DNA of 64,000 bases from Microcella sp. (GTDB lineage: Bacteria; Actinomycetota; Actinomycetes; Actinomycetales; Microbacteriaceae): positions 372,001 through 436,000 of the forward strand of contig NZ_CP075524.1 of assembly GCF_025808395.1 (NCBI RefSeq), read 5' to 3'. Below, one piece after another: positions 42,501-49,128 of this stretch (the first letter of the stretch is position 1; every line of letters begins with the position of its first letter). Position numbers and translations under genes: made by a program. Under the pieces are notes generated by a model. The model did not search any database. It was not told the DNA's origin and saw only the letters and a program-made list of their open reading frames with translations.

Positions 42501-43104
42501 GACGCGCCGACTGCACCCCGCCCTCGCCAAACCCGTGTCGCACTTGAGCTATGAAGGCCAGCTGCACGCGCACCCGAGCAGCTCGGTGCGCGAGCTCGAC
42601 GGCGTCGCGCCCGGGCTGCACCCCGTGCCCGTCGAGCACCACGGCAACGCCACCGAGTCGGTCGACGAGGCAGAAGCAGTGGTGGCGATCATCCGTCGCC
42701 TCATCGGCACCTCGTGGACGCCGGGTGCGGGGCGCAGTGCTCGGCCGTTCGCCGACGACGACGTCATCGTCGTCACGCCGTACAACGCGCAGCAGCAGGT
42801 CATCCGGGCACACCTCGACGCCGCACGCCTGCACGGCACCCGGGTCGGCACGGTCGACAAGTTTCAAGGGCAAGAAGCCGCGGTCGCGATCGTGTCGCTC
42901 GCCGCATCGAGCTCGCGCGACGCCCCGCGCGGCATGGAGTTTCTGCTCAACCGCAACCGGCTCAACGTGGCCATCTCGCGCGCGCAGTGGGCCGCCTACC
43001 TCGTGCACTCGCGCGGGCTGCTCGACTCGCTGCCCTCGAGCCCCGCGGGTGTGGCCGAGTTGAGCGCGTTCATCCGGCTCACCGAGGGGCGACCCGCGGG
43101 GTGA
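39523..43104 (+). CDS. TM0106-family RecB-like nuclease fused to SF1 helicase
   Basis: A 1193-residue protein. The N-terminal part is a RecB/Cas4-like nuclease domain with Cys26 and a Cys236-x2-Cys239-x2-Cys242 cluster that could hold Fe-S, and acidic residues in AHEEAIIADYVAEFG and YRVQDSKLARRAK. A middle RNase-H-like block contains DLYFDFEGDPLYTETDPTRWG and DYNEVDCLSTLRLAAWL. The C-terminal half is a DNA2/NAM7-type SF1 helicase with GPPGTGKT (811-818), DEAGQ (927-931), GDPQQLPQVSQG, VDKFQGQEAAV and RLNVAISRAQ. It probably processes DNA or RNA ends. Confidence 0.88.
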   Translation: MYLTTTENGEQLLVTSASDLTRAAECEFRVARDLDARLGRVAAVVDEPDAMLDRTAKLGTAHEEAIIADYVAEFGPDDVVQLARGGSGLDEIAPFVAQTLEALHRGVAVITQATFLDLNHAPAAPGELAIAFVGYADFLVRTNDGAYRVQDSKLARRAKVTALLQLAAYAEQLQKLGVDIDPEVDLILGTRELSIHRLDDIAPVLRARRAPLHRLLRERAAADEPIAWRDPSVTYCRSCAWCTAEIEQHDDVSRVAGLTGAQWSKLGSAGIETLEQLAAHDDRAAAETATEAGISRSTLDTLRLQAELQRQAQGAEPGTAPPVRVRDSAVLHALPAPSPGDLYFDFEGDPLYTETDPTRWGLDYLFGFVDAEGVFTPYWAHSFAEEREALLAFLADVEARRAQHPDLHIYHYAAYERTHLRSLTARHGVGEDVVDDWLRSGVLVDLYPVVRKALRVGTPSYSIKYLEPLYWPEARDGAAVARGDDSVAEYVRSCELLEQGDADAAQQIRNDIADYNEVDCLSTLRLAAWLRGLAAEHPSPPPALFDDEPAPREVPDSPLRTALLELSADADGAPTTEPDRSPEQRAYAYAAAAIDYHRREHKTFWWDHFDRLIAPLDEWADTRDVFVVDTDAAHESTDWNKSGKQRSLRRTLTLHGTWAPGSRPGVTGRPGPFAVYEQPAPLPPSSRDPLARAARSITLEVVADDHVVITETLAAGVSPYNDLPVALTPAAPPPAGQQKPAIEEWGAALVDAHPEWPAEPVGDLLRRVAPRTRSGAPLARVEHDDAGEPDRVAAVVASLLDLDRSYLAVQGPPGTGKTYLGAHVIAELVATHGWKVGVVAQGHATVEHLLDGVVAAGLDGRRVGKAPKSSADPSDYATARWTVLGDANDLSTFTADHPEGFVIGGTAWNFSDPQRVGRRSLDLLVIDEAGQFSLAATIAASVSAKNLLLLGDPQQLPQVSQGTHPEPIDGSALGYLAAGHDVLPAELGYFLAETRRLHPALAKPVSHLSYEGQLHAHPSSSVRELDGVAPGLHPVPVEHHGNATESVDEAEAVVAIIRRLIGTSWTPGAGRSARPFADDDVIVVTPYNAQQQVIRAHLDAARLHGTRVGTVDKFQGQEAAVAIVSLAASSSRDAPRGMEFLLNRNRLNVAISRAQWAAYLVHSRGLLDSLPSSPAGVAELSAFIRLTEGRPAG

Positions 43105-43116
43105 GCTGGCGGCGCG

Positions 43117-44382
43117 CTACGACGCAGTCGCCCCCGACTCGAGCGCGAAGCTGAACACGCCGGGCAAGCCCGACCACGTCACGCGCACGAGCGCCACGGG
43201 CCCCACCTCGTCGTAGGCCGTGCACACGAACGAGGCACCGACCGCCGCCGTCGTCTCGTCGGGGCACAGCACGGTGTAGTCGACCCCCTGCTGCTGCAGT
43301 TCAGTCGTGATCGTCGACTCGACCTGGCGCAGCTCGGCGAGGCTCGCATCGCGCGGCAGCAGAGCGCCGAGCGTGCCGGCCGCCGCACCGACCACGATGC
43401 TCAAGACCAGATACACCCAGGTCGGTGCAACCCCGCGACCCGCGGTGCGGTAGACGTGAATGGCGCGAGCCACCAGATACATGAGCGGGCCGAGCAGAAT
43501 CCACAGAATCGAGGGGCGGTACTCGTGCCCGAGGGCGCCGAGGCGTCGGTAGTCGGCCACAGCGCCGAGCACGACCCACAGCACCGCCACGAGAGCCAGA
43601 CCACCCGCGACCAGGCTCGTCACGGCTGAGGTTCCGCCGCCCGAGAGCACCCACCCGAGGCCGAGCAGACCCACCTGGAAGAGGGGAGAGAGGGCGAGCA
43701 TCCAAGCGCCGGCAGTCGTCACACCCGTGACCGTGCGGGTTGCCGACCCGCTGCGTGCCGCGCCCCACGAGCGCACCATCGGCTCGTAGTCGACGCTCGC
43801 GAGATCGACCGAAGCCGCAGGCTGCGCGAAGCTCGGCGACGACGTCCACGGAGTGCTCGCCGACGGCGGCGCCGGTGCCACCGAGGCGAGCGGCGCGGCC
43901 GCGAACGACCCGGGTGACAGCGGTGCCGCCCCGAACGAGCCCGACTCAGCAGCACCAGACGGCAGAGGGGCAGCGCCGGGAAGGGCGGCCGAGGTGGGCG
44001 GCACGAGCCGCACCGGTTCAGAGATCGGCAACGAGGGCGACGAGCTGCCGCGCGCGTCGCGCCGCGGGGGAGCCGCGTCGGCCATCGGCGGAACGAACGG
44101 CGCAGCCGCCATCGGCAGCTCGGGCGCGGGCGACGGCGTGGGCGCTGGCGTCGGCGTCGCGGCCGGCGCCACGGTCGGCGACGCGGCGGGCTCGGCGAAC
44201 GGCGGCGGCACCGGCGCAGACGCGCTGATCGGCGCCGCGAACGGCGGCGGCTCGGCGGTGGCCGTGCTCGACACGTAGGCGGGGTTCGGCTGCGTGTGGT
44301 CGCTCCACATCGAGCCATCCCACCAGCGGATCAGGGCAGGGTCGTCGGCGTCGGCGTACCAACCCGGTGCAGGTGCGCTCAC
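43117..44382 (-). CDS. DUF2510 membrane protein with DUF4333-like C-terminus
   Basis: A 421-residue protein. It begins with a DUF2510 unit (PGWYADADDPALIRWWDGSMWSDH) followed by a ~170-residue Ala/Pro/Ser-rich disordered linker, then several hydrophobic helices from about residue 215 and a C-terminal extracytoplasmic domain with two cysteines (VLCPDETT, VCTAYDE) like DUF4333. It is one of four DUF2510 proteins in the window. Function is unknown; membrane attachment of a small sensor is a guess. Confidence 0.75.
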   Translation of the reverse strand: MSAPAPGWYADADDPALIRWWDGSMWSDHTQPNPAYVSSTATAEPPPFAAPISASAPVPPPFAEPAASPTVAPAATPTPAPTPSPAPELPMAAAPFVPPMADAAPPRRDARGSSSPSLPISEPVRLVPPTSAALPGAAPLPSGAAESGSFGAAPLSPGSFAAAPLASVAPAPPSASTPWTSSPSFAQPAASVDLASVDYEPMVRSWGAARSGSATRTVTGVTTAGAWMLALSPLFQVGLLGLGWVLSGGGTSAVTSLVAGGLALVAVLWVVLGAVADYRRLGALGHEYRPSILWILLGPLMYLVARAIHVYRTAGRGVAPTWVYLVLSIVVGAAAGTLGALLPRDASLAELRQVESTITTELQQQGVDYTVLCPDETTAAVGASFVCTAYDEVGPVALVRVTWSGLPGVFSFALESGATAS

Positions 44383-44391
44383 ATCCCCCCG

Positions 44392-44456
44392 CTCTCTCCA
44401 CCCTGTTGCGCGTGGTGGTGGTGTGGAGAGAGTCTAAGCCTGAGTTGCTCTCAGGC
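44392..44456 (-). promoter_or_regulatory. Terminator-like hairpin, -10 box and inverted repeat
   Basis: GCCTGAG/CTCAGGC (44438-44456) is a 7-bp hairpin after the acidic-protein gene, and on the minus strand TAGACT (complement of 44431-44436) follows at once as a -10 box for the DUF2510 gene. CTCTCTCCAC (44392-44401) and GTGGAGAGAG (44423-44432) form a 10-bp inverted repeat that could be an operator or a leader hairpin. Confidence 0.5.
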
Positions 44457-44482
44457 CTACCCGTCGGCGCAACGCCAGCGGC

Positions 44483-44758
44483 TCAGCCGGGTGCCTCGGG
44501 CTGCGGCGGCGGAGCGCCAGCATCCTGTCGTTCATCGGCAGCGTGCTCAAGATCGTCGCTCGTCGCCTCGTCATCGTCGACGCCGTGCGCACCCGAGTGA
44601 GCTCCGTCGCCCTCGGTGAAGTCGTCTTGGCTGGGGCTGACGCGCCCCTCGTCGAGCACTTGCTCGCCGGCGACGATGTCACCCGAGTCTGCCTCGCGCT
44701 CATCGATGTCGCGGGCGATCGGGTCGCCCTCGCGGCCGTTCGACTGCTGCTCGCTCAT
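44483..44758 (-). CDS. Acidic, probably disordered small protein (1 of 5)
   Basis: A 91-residue protein, rich in Asp, Glu, Gly and Ser, with almost no hydrophobic residues (for example READSGDIVAGEQVLDEG and DDDEATSDDLEHAADE). AGGAGG before the ATG at 44758 fixes the start; upstream residues in frame are non-coding. It starts a cluster of five proteins of the same type. No domain is recognised; protection of proteins or nucleic acid under stress is only a guess from composition. Confidence 0.65.
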   Translation of the reverse strand: MSEQQSNGREGDPIARDIDEREADSGDIVAGEQVLDEGRVSPSQDDFTEGDGAHSGAHGVDDDEATSDDLEHAADERQDAGAPPPQPEAPG

Positions 44759-44872
44759 GCTGGCCTCCTGAACTGACGTGGTGGGCGGGTGCCCGATCTC
44801 CCCGTGATGACGGGCACCCTGAGCCGACGGTGACGCTTCACTCACCCTCGGCCTGTCGTGCGGGCAGAGCGG

Positions 44873-45100
44873 CTAGATCGCCGCGTTCTCGCCCTGGTCG
44901 TCGTCGCCGGTCACGCGACGCGGCTGCTCGTCGCCTTCGACGAGCGCGTCTTCATCGACGGTGGGGTCGTACTGCGGGGTGCCGTTCTCGCCCGAGTCGC
45001 CCTGGCCGGCACCGAAGTCGCCTTGCGCGCCCGGGTTCTCGCCCTGCGTGACGTCGCCGTCGTGTGCGGCGATGCCGCCGTTCTGGTCGCTGCTGCTCAT
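44873..45100 (-). CDS. Acidic, probably disordered small protein (2 of 5)
   Basis: A 75-residue protein rich in Asp, Gly, Gln and Asn (SSSDQNGGIAAHDGDVTQG, GDSGENGTPQYDPTVDEDAL). It has no hydrophobic segment and a low Lys content. Upstream on the minus strand GAGGGGGCTCGACC precedes the ATG. It resembles its neighbours in composition only; alignment would be needed to show homology. Confidence 0.55.
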   Translation of the reverse strand: MSSSDQNGGIAAHDGDVTQGENPGAQGDFGAGQGDSGENGTPQYDPTVDEDALVEGDEQPRRVTGDDDQGENAAI

Positions 45101-45221
45101 GGTCGAGCCCCCTCGTCGTCGTCACCCGGCGGTGTGCCGTGGTGTGCCTCCACTCAATCGCGCCCCGAGGTCAGCCACCAGGGGTTGCCACCGGTGTGGG
45201 CCCGGGCTATGCTCCGCCGCG

Positions 45222-45899
45222 ATGAGACGAGTCGCCGGCATCGCAGCTGACTACCTCTATGTGGCGCGGGCGCGGCTGCGGTACTACCGCTACGGGTCGC
45301 GGCCGCCAGCGCCGTCAGAACCGGCACCGGATGCTCCGCCTCCCGTACTTCTCATCCCCGGCGTGTTCGAGACCTGGCACTATGTGAAACCCATCCGCGA
45401 CCGCCTCGAAGCGCTCGGGCACCCCGTGCACAGCGTGCCCGAGCTCGGCTTCAACCGTCACCCGATTCCCGAGATGGCCGCGCTGCTCGCCGCCTATGTC
45501 GAGCACCGCGACTTGCGCGGTGTGCGCATCGTGGCCCACAGCAAGGGCGGGCTCATCGGCAAGCTGCTGCTCGTCGGCGACGCCGCGCGGGCAGACGAGG
45601 GGCGGTTCGACCGCATGATCTCGATCAACACGCCCTACCTGGGCAGCCCGCTCGCGCGCTTCGGCATCGGGCCGTGGCGCGAGTTCTCGCCGACCCGCGC
45701 GGTCATCGTCGAGCTGCGCGACGCCCTCGGCGTCAACGCGCGCATCACCTCGCTCTACAGCGAGTTCGACCAGTATGTGCCCGTCGGGCATGCCGCCCTG
45801 CCGGGCGCCGAGAACGTGCGACTGCCGCACATCGGGCACTTCAGAGTGCTCGGCATCGCCGACGTCATCGACGAGGTCGTCAGCCGGCTCGACGCCTAG
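45222..45899 (+). CDS. Alpha/beta-hydrolase, lipase/esterase-like
   Basis: A 225-residue cytosolic hydrolase. VLLIPGVFETWHYVKPI is the oxyanion-hole strand, HSKGG in RIVAHSKGGLIGKLL is the nucleophile elbow, SEFDQYVPVGHAA is the acid loop and HIGHFRVL contributes the His. It resembles lipase/acyltransferase-like alpha/beta hydrolases. The ATG at 45222 is supported by loss of coding quality upstream. It converges on the next acidic-protein gene, overlapping by 4 nt. Confidence 0.78.
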   Translation: MRRVAGIAADYLYVARARLRYYRYGSRPPAPSEPAPDAPPPVLLIPGVFETWHYVKPIRDRLEALGHPVHSVPELGFNRHPIPEMAALLAAYVEHRDLRGVRIVAHSKGGLIGKLLLVGDAARADEGRFDRMISINTPYLGSPLARFGIGPWREFSPTRAVIVELRDALGVNARITSLYSEFDQYVPVGHAALPGAENVRLPHIGHFRVLGIADVIDEVVSRLDA

Positions 45900-46117
45900 C
45901 TGCTGTTCGCCTCTTCGAGCGGGTTCTCGTCGTCGGAGTCGACGGGCTCGTCTTCTCCGGCGACGTCGAGCGGAGCATCCGGCCCCATGCCGTCATCAAT
46001 GGGCTTGCCGTTTTCGTCGACGTTCGGCGGATCGCTGCGCGGATCGATGCTCGTCGTGTCGTCTCGAGAGCGCGCCGCGTCGCCCGTCGGAATCTGCTCG
46101 CCGCCCGTGGTGCTCAT
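45896..46117 (-). CDS. Acidic, probably disordered small protein (3 of 5)
   Basis: A 73-residue protein with SRDDTTSIDPRSDPPNVDEN and GMGPDAPLDVAGEDEPVDSD as representative stretches. It is strongly acidic, Pro/Asp-rich and without hydrophobic segment. Its ATG overlaps the stop of the following upstream gene (ATGA), so it is coupled to protein 4. Confidence 0.6.
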   Translation of the reverse strand: MSTTGGEQIPTGDAARSRDDTTSIDPRSDPPNVDENGKPIDDGMGPDAPLDVAGEDEPVDSDDENPLEEANSS

Positions 46118-46353
46118 GGCTGGTCTCCTTCTCGCGCGTTGTCGTCGATCGAGCCGCCGATGGCGCCCCCGCCGAGCTCGCCGTCGCGGTAGCGGTCGTC
46201 GGCGCCCTGGCCGCCCGACTCGGCCGTGTCGCTCGCCCCGGGCACCGTGATGTCGGGGTCGGCGCCCTGCACGGCGTCGCGGTCGGCCTGGTCGTAGTCG
46301 GCGCTGTCGAGCTCGTCGGCGTCAGGTGCGGTGTTCTCGCGTTCGTTCGTCAT
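46114..46353 (-). CDS. Acidic, probably disordered small protein (4 of 5)
   Basis: A 79-residue protein starting MTNERENTAPDADELDSADY, rich in Asp, Gly, Ala and Gln, with a Gly-rich C-terminus. A GTG at 46386 in frame would add 11 residues; neither start has a strong ribosome-binding site. Coupled to protein 3 downstream by ATGA. No domain is recognised. Confidence 0.6.
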   Translation of the reverse strand: MTNERENTAPDADELDSADYDQADRDAVQGADPDITVPGASDTAESGGQGADDRYRDGELGGGAIGGSIDDNAREGDQP

Positions 46354-46490
46354 GCGGCCAGTGAACCGGTCTGCTGCCGTCGCCACAACCGGGTTGACAT
46401 CGGGGGTCGCAGCGTGATTCTGCCGGTTTGATGAAGCGCGCTTCAGCGATGACCCAGCGTGAGCCGCGCTCGACCTGACAGAATCAGCGC

Positions 46491-47333
46491 ATGCCTGCCG
46501 CTGACGCCGTGCCCGTGACAGACGACCGCCGAGCGTTGAGCCTCAAGCTGCTGCCGGCGGCCATCGTGGCGACGAGCGCCATACCGCTGTTCGGCTTCGA
46601 AGAACGACTCGTGGGCTACCCCTGGCTGGTCATCGGCCTCGTCGTCGCCTACTTCGTCGACCGCGAGCTCATGCGCGATCTCGGCATCATCGCCGCCGGG
46701 CTCATCGTCGTCAGCACCGTGAGCGTCAAGGCCGACATCTCGTGGCCCAACTTCTTCTTGCTCGGCTTCGTGCTGAGTCTCGCCGTGGTGGTGCCGTTCG
46801 TCATCGATCGCTTCGTGTTCAAGCGTCGCGTGATTCGATTCCCGTGGCGCAGCGGGCAGAAGTGGCAGCGGTGGGAGAAGTCATATCTGTTCGCCGTGCC
46901 GTTTCTCGGCTGGCTGATTCTGCCGTTCTACTTCATCACGTCGGGCACCTACCAGAACTGGCCAGCGGTTTCAGAATTCTCAGAAGTGGCTCGCCTCTTC
47001 GTGGGCGTCAACGCCGTCGGCATCTGGGACGAGCTGTTCTTCATCTGCACCTGCTACGTGCTGCTACTGCGGCACTTTCCCGTCTTGACGGCCAACATTC
47101 TGCAGTCGATCATCTTCGTCAGCTTCTTGTGGGAGCTCGGCTACCAGGCCTGGGGCCCGCTCATGACCATCCCCTTCGCGCTGCTGCAGGGCTGGATCTT
47201 CCACCGCACCAAGTCGCTCACCTACGTCATCATCGTGCACCTGCTGTTCGACCTCGTGGTCTTCCTCGCCATCGTGCACGCCCACAACCCCGGAGTCTTC
47301 CCGTTCTTCTTGGTGCAGAGCCCCGGCAGCTGA
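46491..47333 (+). CDS. CPBP family-like membrane protein with altered motif 1
   Basis: A 280-residue protein with about eight hydrophobic helices. The C-terminal half resembles CPBP glutamic endopeptidase-like proteins: DELFFICTCYVL occupies the place of the EExxxR motif, FVSFLWELGY the second motif and IIVHLLFDL (His, Asp) the third. The Arg and one Glu of motif 1 are replaced, so peptidase activity is doubtful. Function is unknown. Confidence 0.65.
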   Translation: MPAADAVPVTDDRRALSLKLLPAAIVATSAIPLFGFEERLVGYPWLVIGLVVAYFVDRELMRDLGIIAAGLIVVSTVSVKADISWPNFFLLGFVLSLAVVVPFVIDRFVFKRRVIRFPWRSGQKWQRWEKSYLFAVPFLGWLILPFYFITSGTYQNWPAVSEFSEVARLFVGVNAVGIWDELFFICTCYVLLLRHFPVLTANILQSIIFVSFLWELGYQAWGPLMTIPFALLQGWIFHRTKSLTYVIIVHLLFDLVVFLAIVHAHNPGVFPFFLVQSPGS

Positions 47334-47369
47334 GCCGCGCTGCTCGCGGGGCCGAGACTCGCGCGGCGC

Positions 47370-47471
47370 GCGTCGACAATTCAGGACAACGGGATGCTCG
47401 CCGCGCGCAGACACGCGGCGCGAGCATCCCGTGCCGACCGCAGTGAGCCGTTCGTCCTGAATTGTTGACAC
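47370..47471. repeat. Palindromic element family B, copy B1 (102 bp)
   Basis: The left arm GCGTCGACAATTCAGGAC (from 47370) and right arm GTCCTGAATTGTTGACAC (to 47471) are inverted repeats with two mismatches. An inner palindrome GGGATGCTCGC / GCGAGCATCCC lies between. It sits downstream of the CPBP gene and just past the end of an acidic-protein gene. Its length (102) is divisible by three, and on the minus strand the frame VNNSG...PELST is open. No transposase is present. Confidence 0.8.
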
Positions 47472-47480
47472 GAACCAGGG

Positions 47481-47705
47481 CTAGACGTGGCCCTGCGTGC
47501 GGTCGTGCTCGTCGTCGGTCTCGGCGGCGTGGTCTTGGTCGCCGGCGGCCTCGTCGCGCGACTCGTCGACGCTGCGCACGTCGTCGGGCGATCCCGAGAG
47601 CTCGTCGTCTTCGCCGCCACCGCGACCGACCTGCCCGCGAATGACGCCTCCCGCCATGATGCTCTGCTCGTCGGCGTCGGTGATGCTGTTCTTGTCGTCG
47701 CTCAC
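47481..47705 (-). CDS. Acidic, probably disordered small protein (5 of 5)
   Basis: A 74-residue protein with a GTG start and GGAG upstream. Representative stretches are MSDDKNSITDADEQSIMAGG and DDVRSVDESRDEAAGDQDHA. It is acidic, with Asp/Glu/Gln/Gly and few hydrophobic residues. It lies between the ECF sigma factor gene and the B1 palindrome and is the fifth member of the compositional cluster that starts at 44483. Confidence 0.58.
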   Translation of the reverse strand: MSDDKNSITDADEQSIMAGGVIRGQVGRGGGEDDELSGSPDDVRSVDESRDEAAGDQDHAAETDDEHDRTQGHV

Positions 47706-47834
47706 GTCGTGCTCCTCTCGTCAGAGAACCGCGCCCGGTTGCGCGACCCTCGCTCGACGAGTCAACCGAGAGCGGGCGGGTGCCGAAAGGCCTTGACAGG
47801 CGTTCCACGTTCATCCGAAAACTCTTGTGATGCG

Positions 47835-48341
47835 TCAGGCGTCGACGCCGTACGACGCGAGCGACGCCGTCAGTGCGGCTCGCGCCGCCGCATACCGCGA
47901 GCGAACTGTCGACGACGACACTCCGACCACCGCCGCGATGTCGACGAGCGGCAAGCCTTCCCAATGGTGCAGCTGCACGACCTCGCGCTGCGCGACGGGC
48001 AGGCGCGCGATCGCGTCGCGCACATCGATGGCGAGACCCTCGTTGTCGGCGTGCAAGTCGGCGGCTGATGTCTCGAGCATGGCGCGCAGGCGCTCGACTT
48101 CGGCCGAGCGACGCCCGCTGCGGCGCCCGGCGGCGGCGAGGGTCGTGCGGGCGATGCCGAACATCCACAGCCGCCCCTCGATCGGGTCGTCTGGCACTCG
48201 CGCGCGATCGCGCCACAACACGAGCAGCACCTCGCTCAAGCAGTCGGCGGCGTCGGCGGGCTGGGCGACGCGTCGCTCGAAGTAGCGCAGCACGTCTCGC
48301 GCGTTGGCACTGATGAGTCTCTCGAGCTCGTCAGGCGTCAC
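47835..48341 (-). CDS. ECF-type RNA polymerase sigma factor
   Basis: A 168-residue sigma-70 family protein. Region 2 is RDVLRYFERRVAQPADAADCLSEVLLVLWRDRARV, and region 4 is ARLPVAQREVVQLHHWEGLPLVDIAAVVGVSSSTVRSRY with the helix-turn-helix. The GTG at 48341 overlaps the TGA of the preceding gene. In the usual order the anti-sigma gene follows the sigma gene; here the likely membrane regulator comes first. Confidence 0.88.
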   Translation of the reverse strand: MTPDELERLISANARDVLRYFERRVAQPADAADCLSEVLLVLWRDRARVPDDPIEGRLWMFGIARTTLAAAGRRSGRRSAEVERLRAMLETSAADLHADNEGLAIDVRDAIARLPVAQREVVQLHHWEGLPLVDIAAVVGVSSSTVRSRYAAARAALTASLASYGVDA

Positions 48342-48937
48342 GGCCCGACCGGAACCGTCAGTGGTCCATCGCACTCGGCAGCGCCGTCGAGTGACACCGA
48401 GTCTGGGTCGAAGCCGGCCGCCGCGACCGCGTCGCGAACGTGGTCTGAGAGGGCCACGAACAGCGCAAAGCTGTCGGTGTAGGCGCCGGTGGGGGCCCAC
48501 GGCTCCCCGCCCTCGACGTAGTCGGCGTTCGCGAGCTCAGGCTCGAGTTCGCGCAGCGTCTCGCTCAGGTCGAGCGACTCGAGGTCGACCTCGACGAGCG
48601 CGGCACGGGCGATCTCGAGTGCCGCGGGGTCGGTCACGCGCTCGGGCGTGGCCGAGACGCGGAAGCCCTGCGTGCACACGGTGCCGTCGCGCGTCAGCTG
48701 CATCGTGGAGTTCTCGGCCCACCATCCCAGGTGGGTGAGCAGCTGAGGGCCTGCGGCCGCCGCGGTGCCGGTCGCGAGCACGAGCGCCCCGCCTGCAGCG
48801 AGAGCGGTGAGCGTGCGCCGCCTGCTGCGCGGCCGTGAGGCTCGTGCGACGGCGGCCACGGCGTCGTCGACGTGGTCACCCTCTGCCGTGGCGCGTGCAG
48901 ATGTGTCGAGCAGGCGGGTGAGCATCCGGTCGTCCAT
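48338..48937 (-). CDS. Probable membrane regulator (anti-sigma-like) of the ECF sigma factor
   Basis: A 199-residue protein with a ~40-residue cytoplasmic N-terminus (MDDRMLTRLLDTSARATAEG), one transmembrane helix (TLTALAAGGALVLATGTAAAA) and an extracytoplasmic domain of ~140 residues. This topology and the 4-nt coupling to the sigma gene suggest a sequestering regulator; no zinc-binding anti-sigma motif (HxxxCxxC) is visible, so the family is not identified. GAGGAG precedes the ATG. Confidence 0.6.
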   Translation of the reverse strand: MDDRMLTRLLDTSARATAEGDHVDDAVAAVARASRPRSRRRTLTALAAGGALVLATGTAAAAGPQLLTHLGWWAENSTMQLTRDGTVCTQGFRVSATPERVTDPAALEIARAALVEVDLESLDLSETLRELEPELANADYVEGGEPWAPTGAYTDSFALFVALSDHVRDAVAAAGFDPDSVSLDGAAECDGPLTVPVGP

Positions 48938-49002
48938 GGGGTCTCCTCGTCAGTGGGTCTCACACGGTACATGTCGGCTCGCGCCCGAAACGTCCATTCT
49001 CG

Positions 49003-49104
49003 CCGTCAACAATTCAGGACAACGGGATGCTCGCCACGCGCCGACACGCGCTGCGAGCATCCCGTGCCCCCGTCTGCGAGCAGTTCGTCCTGAATTGTCG
49101 ACAC
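49003..49104. repeat. Palindromic element family B, copy B2 (102 bp)
   Basis: The left arm CCGTCAACAATTCAGGAC (from 49003) and right arm GTCCTGAATTGTCGACAC (to 49104) are inverted repeats, and the inner GGGATGCTCGC / GCGAGCATCCC palindrome is the same as in B1. It lies between the divergent starts of the sigma-operon regulator and the helicase, so it may carry or displace promoter elements. The frame reading VNNSG is open on both strands, and the length is divisible by three. Confidence 0.8.
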
Positions 49105-49128
49105 GGCCGGGTGGGGCAGACTCGAGGG

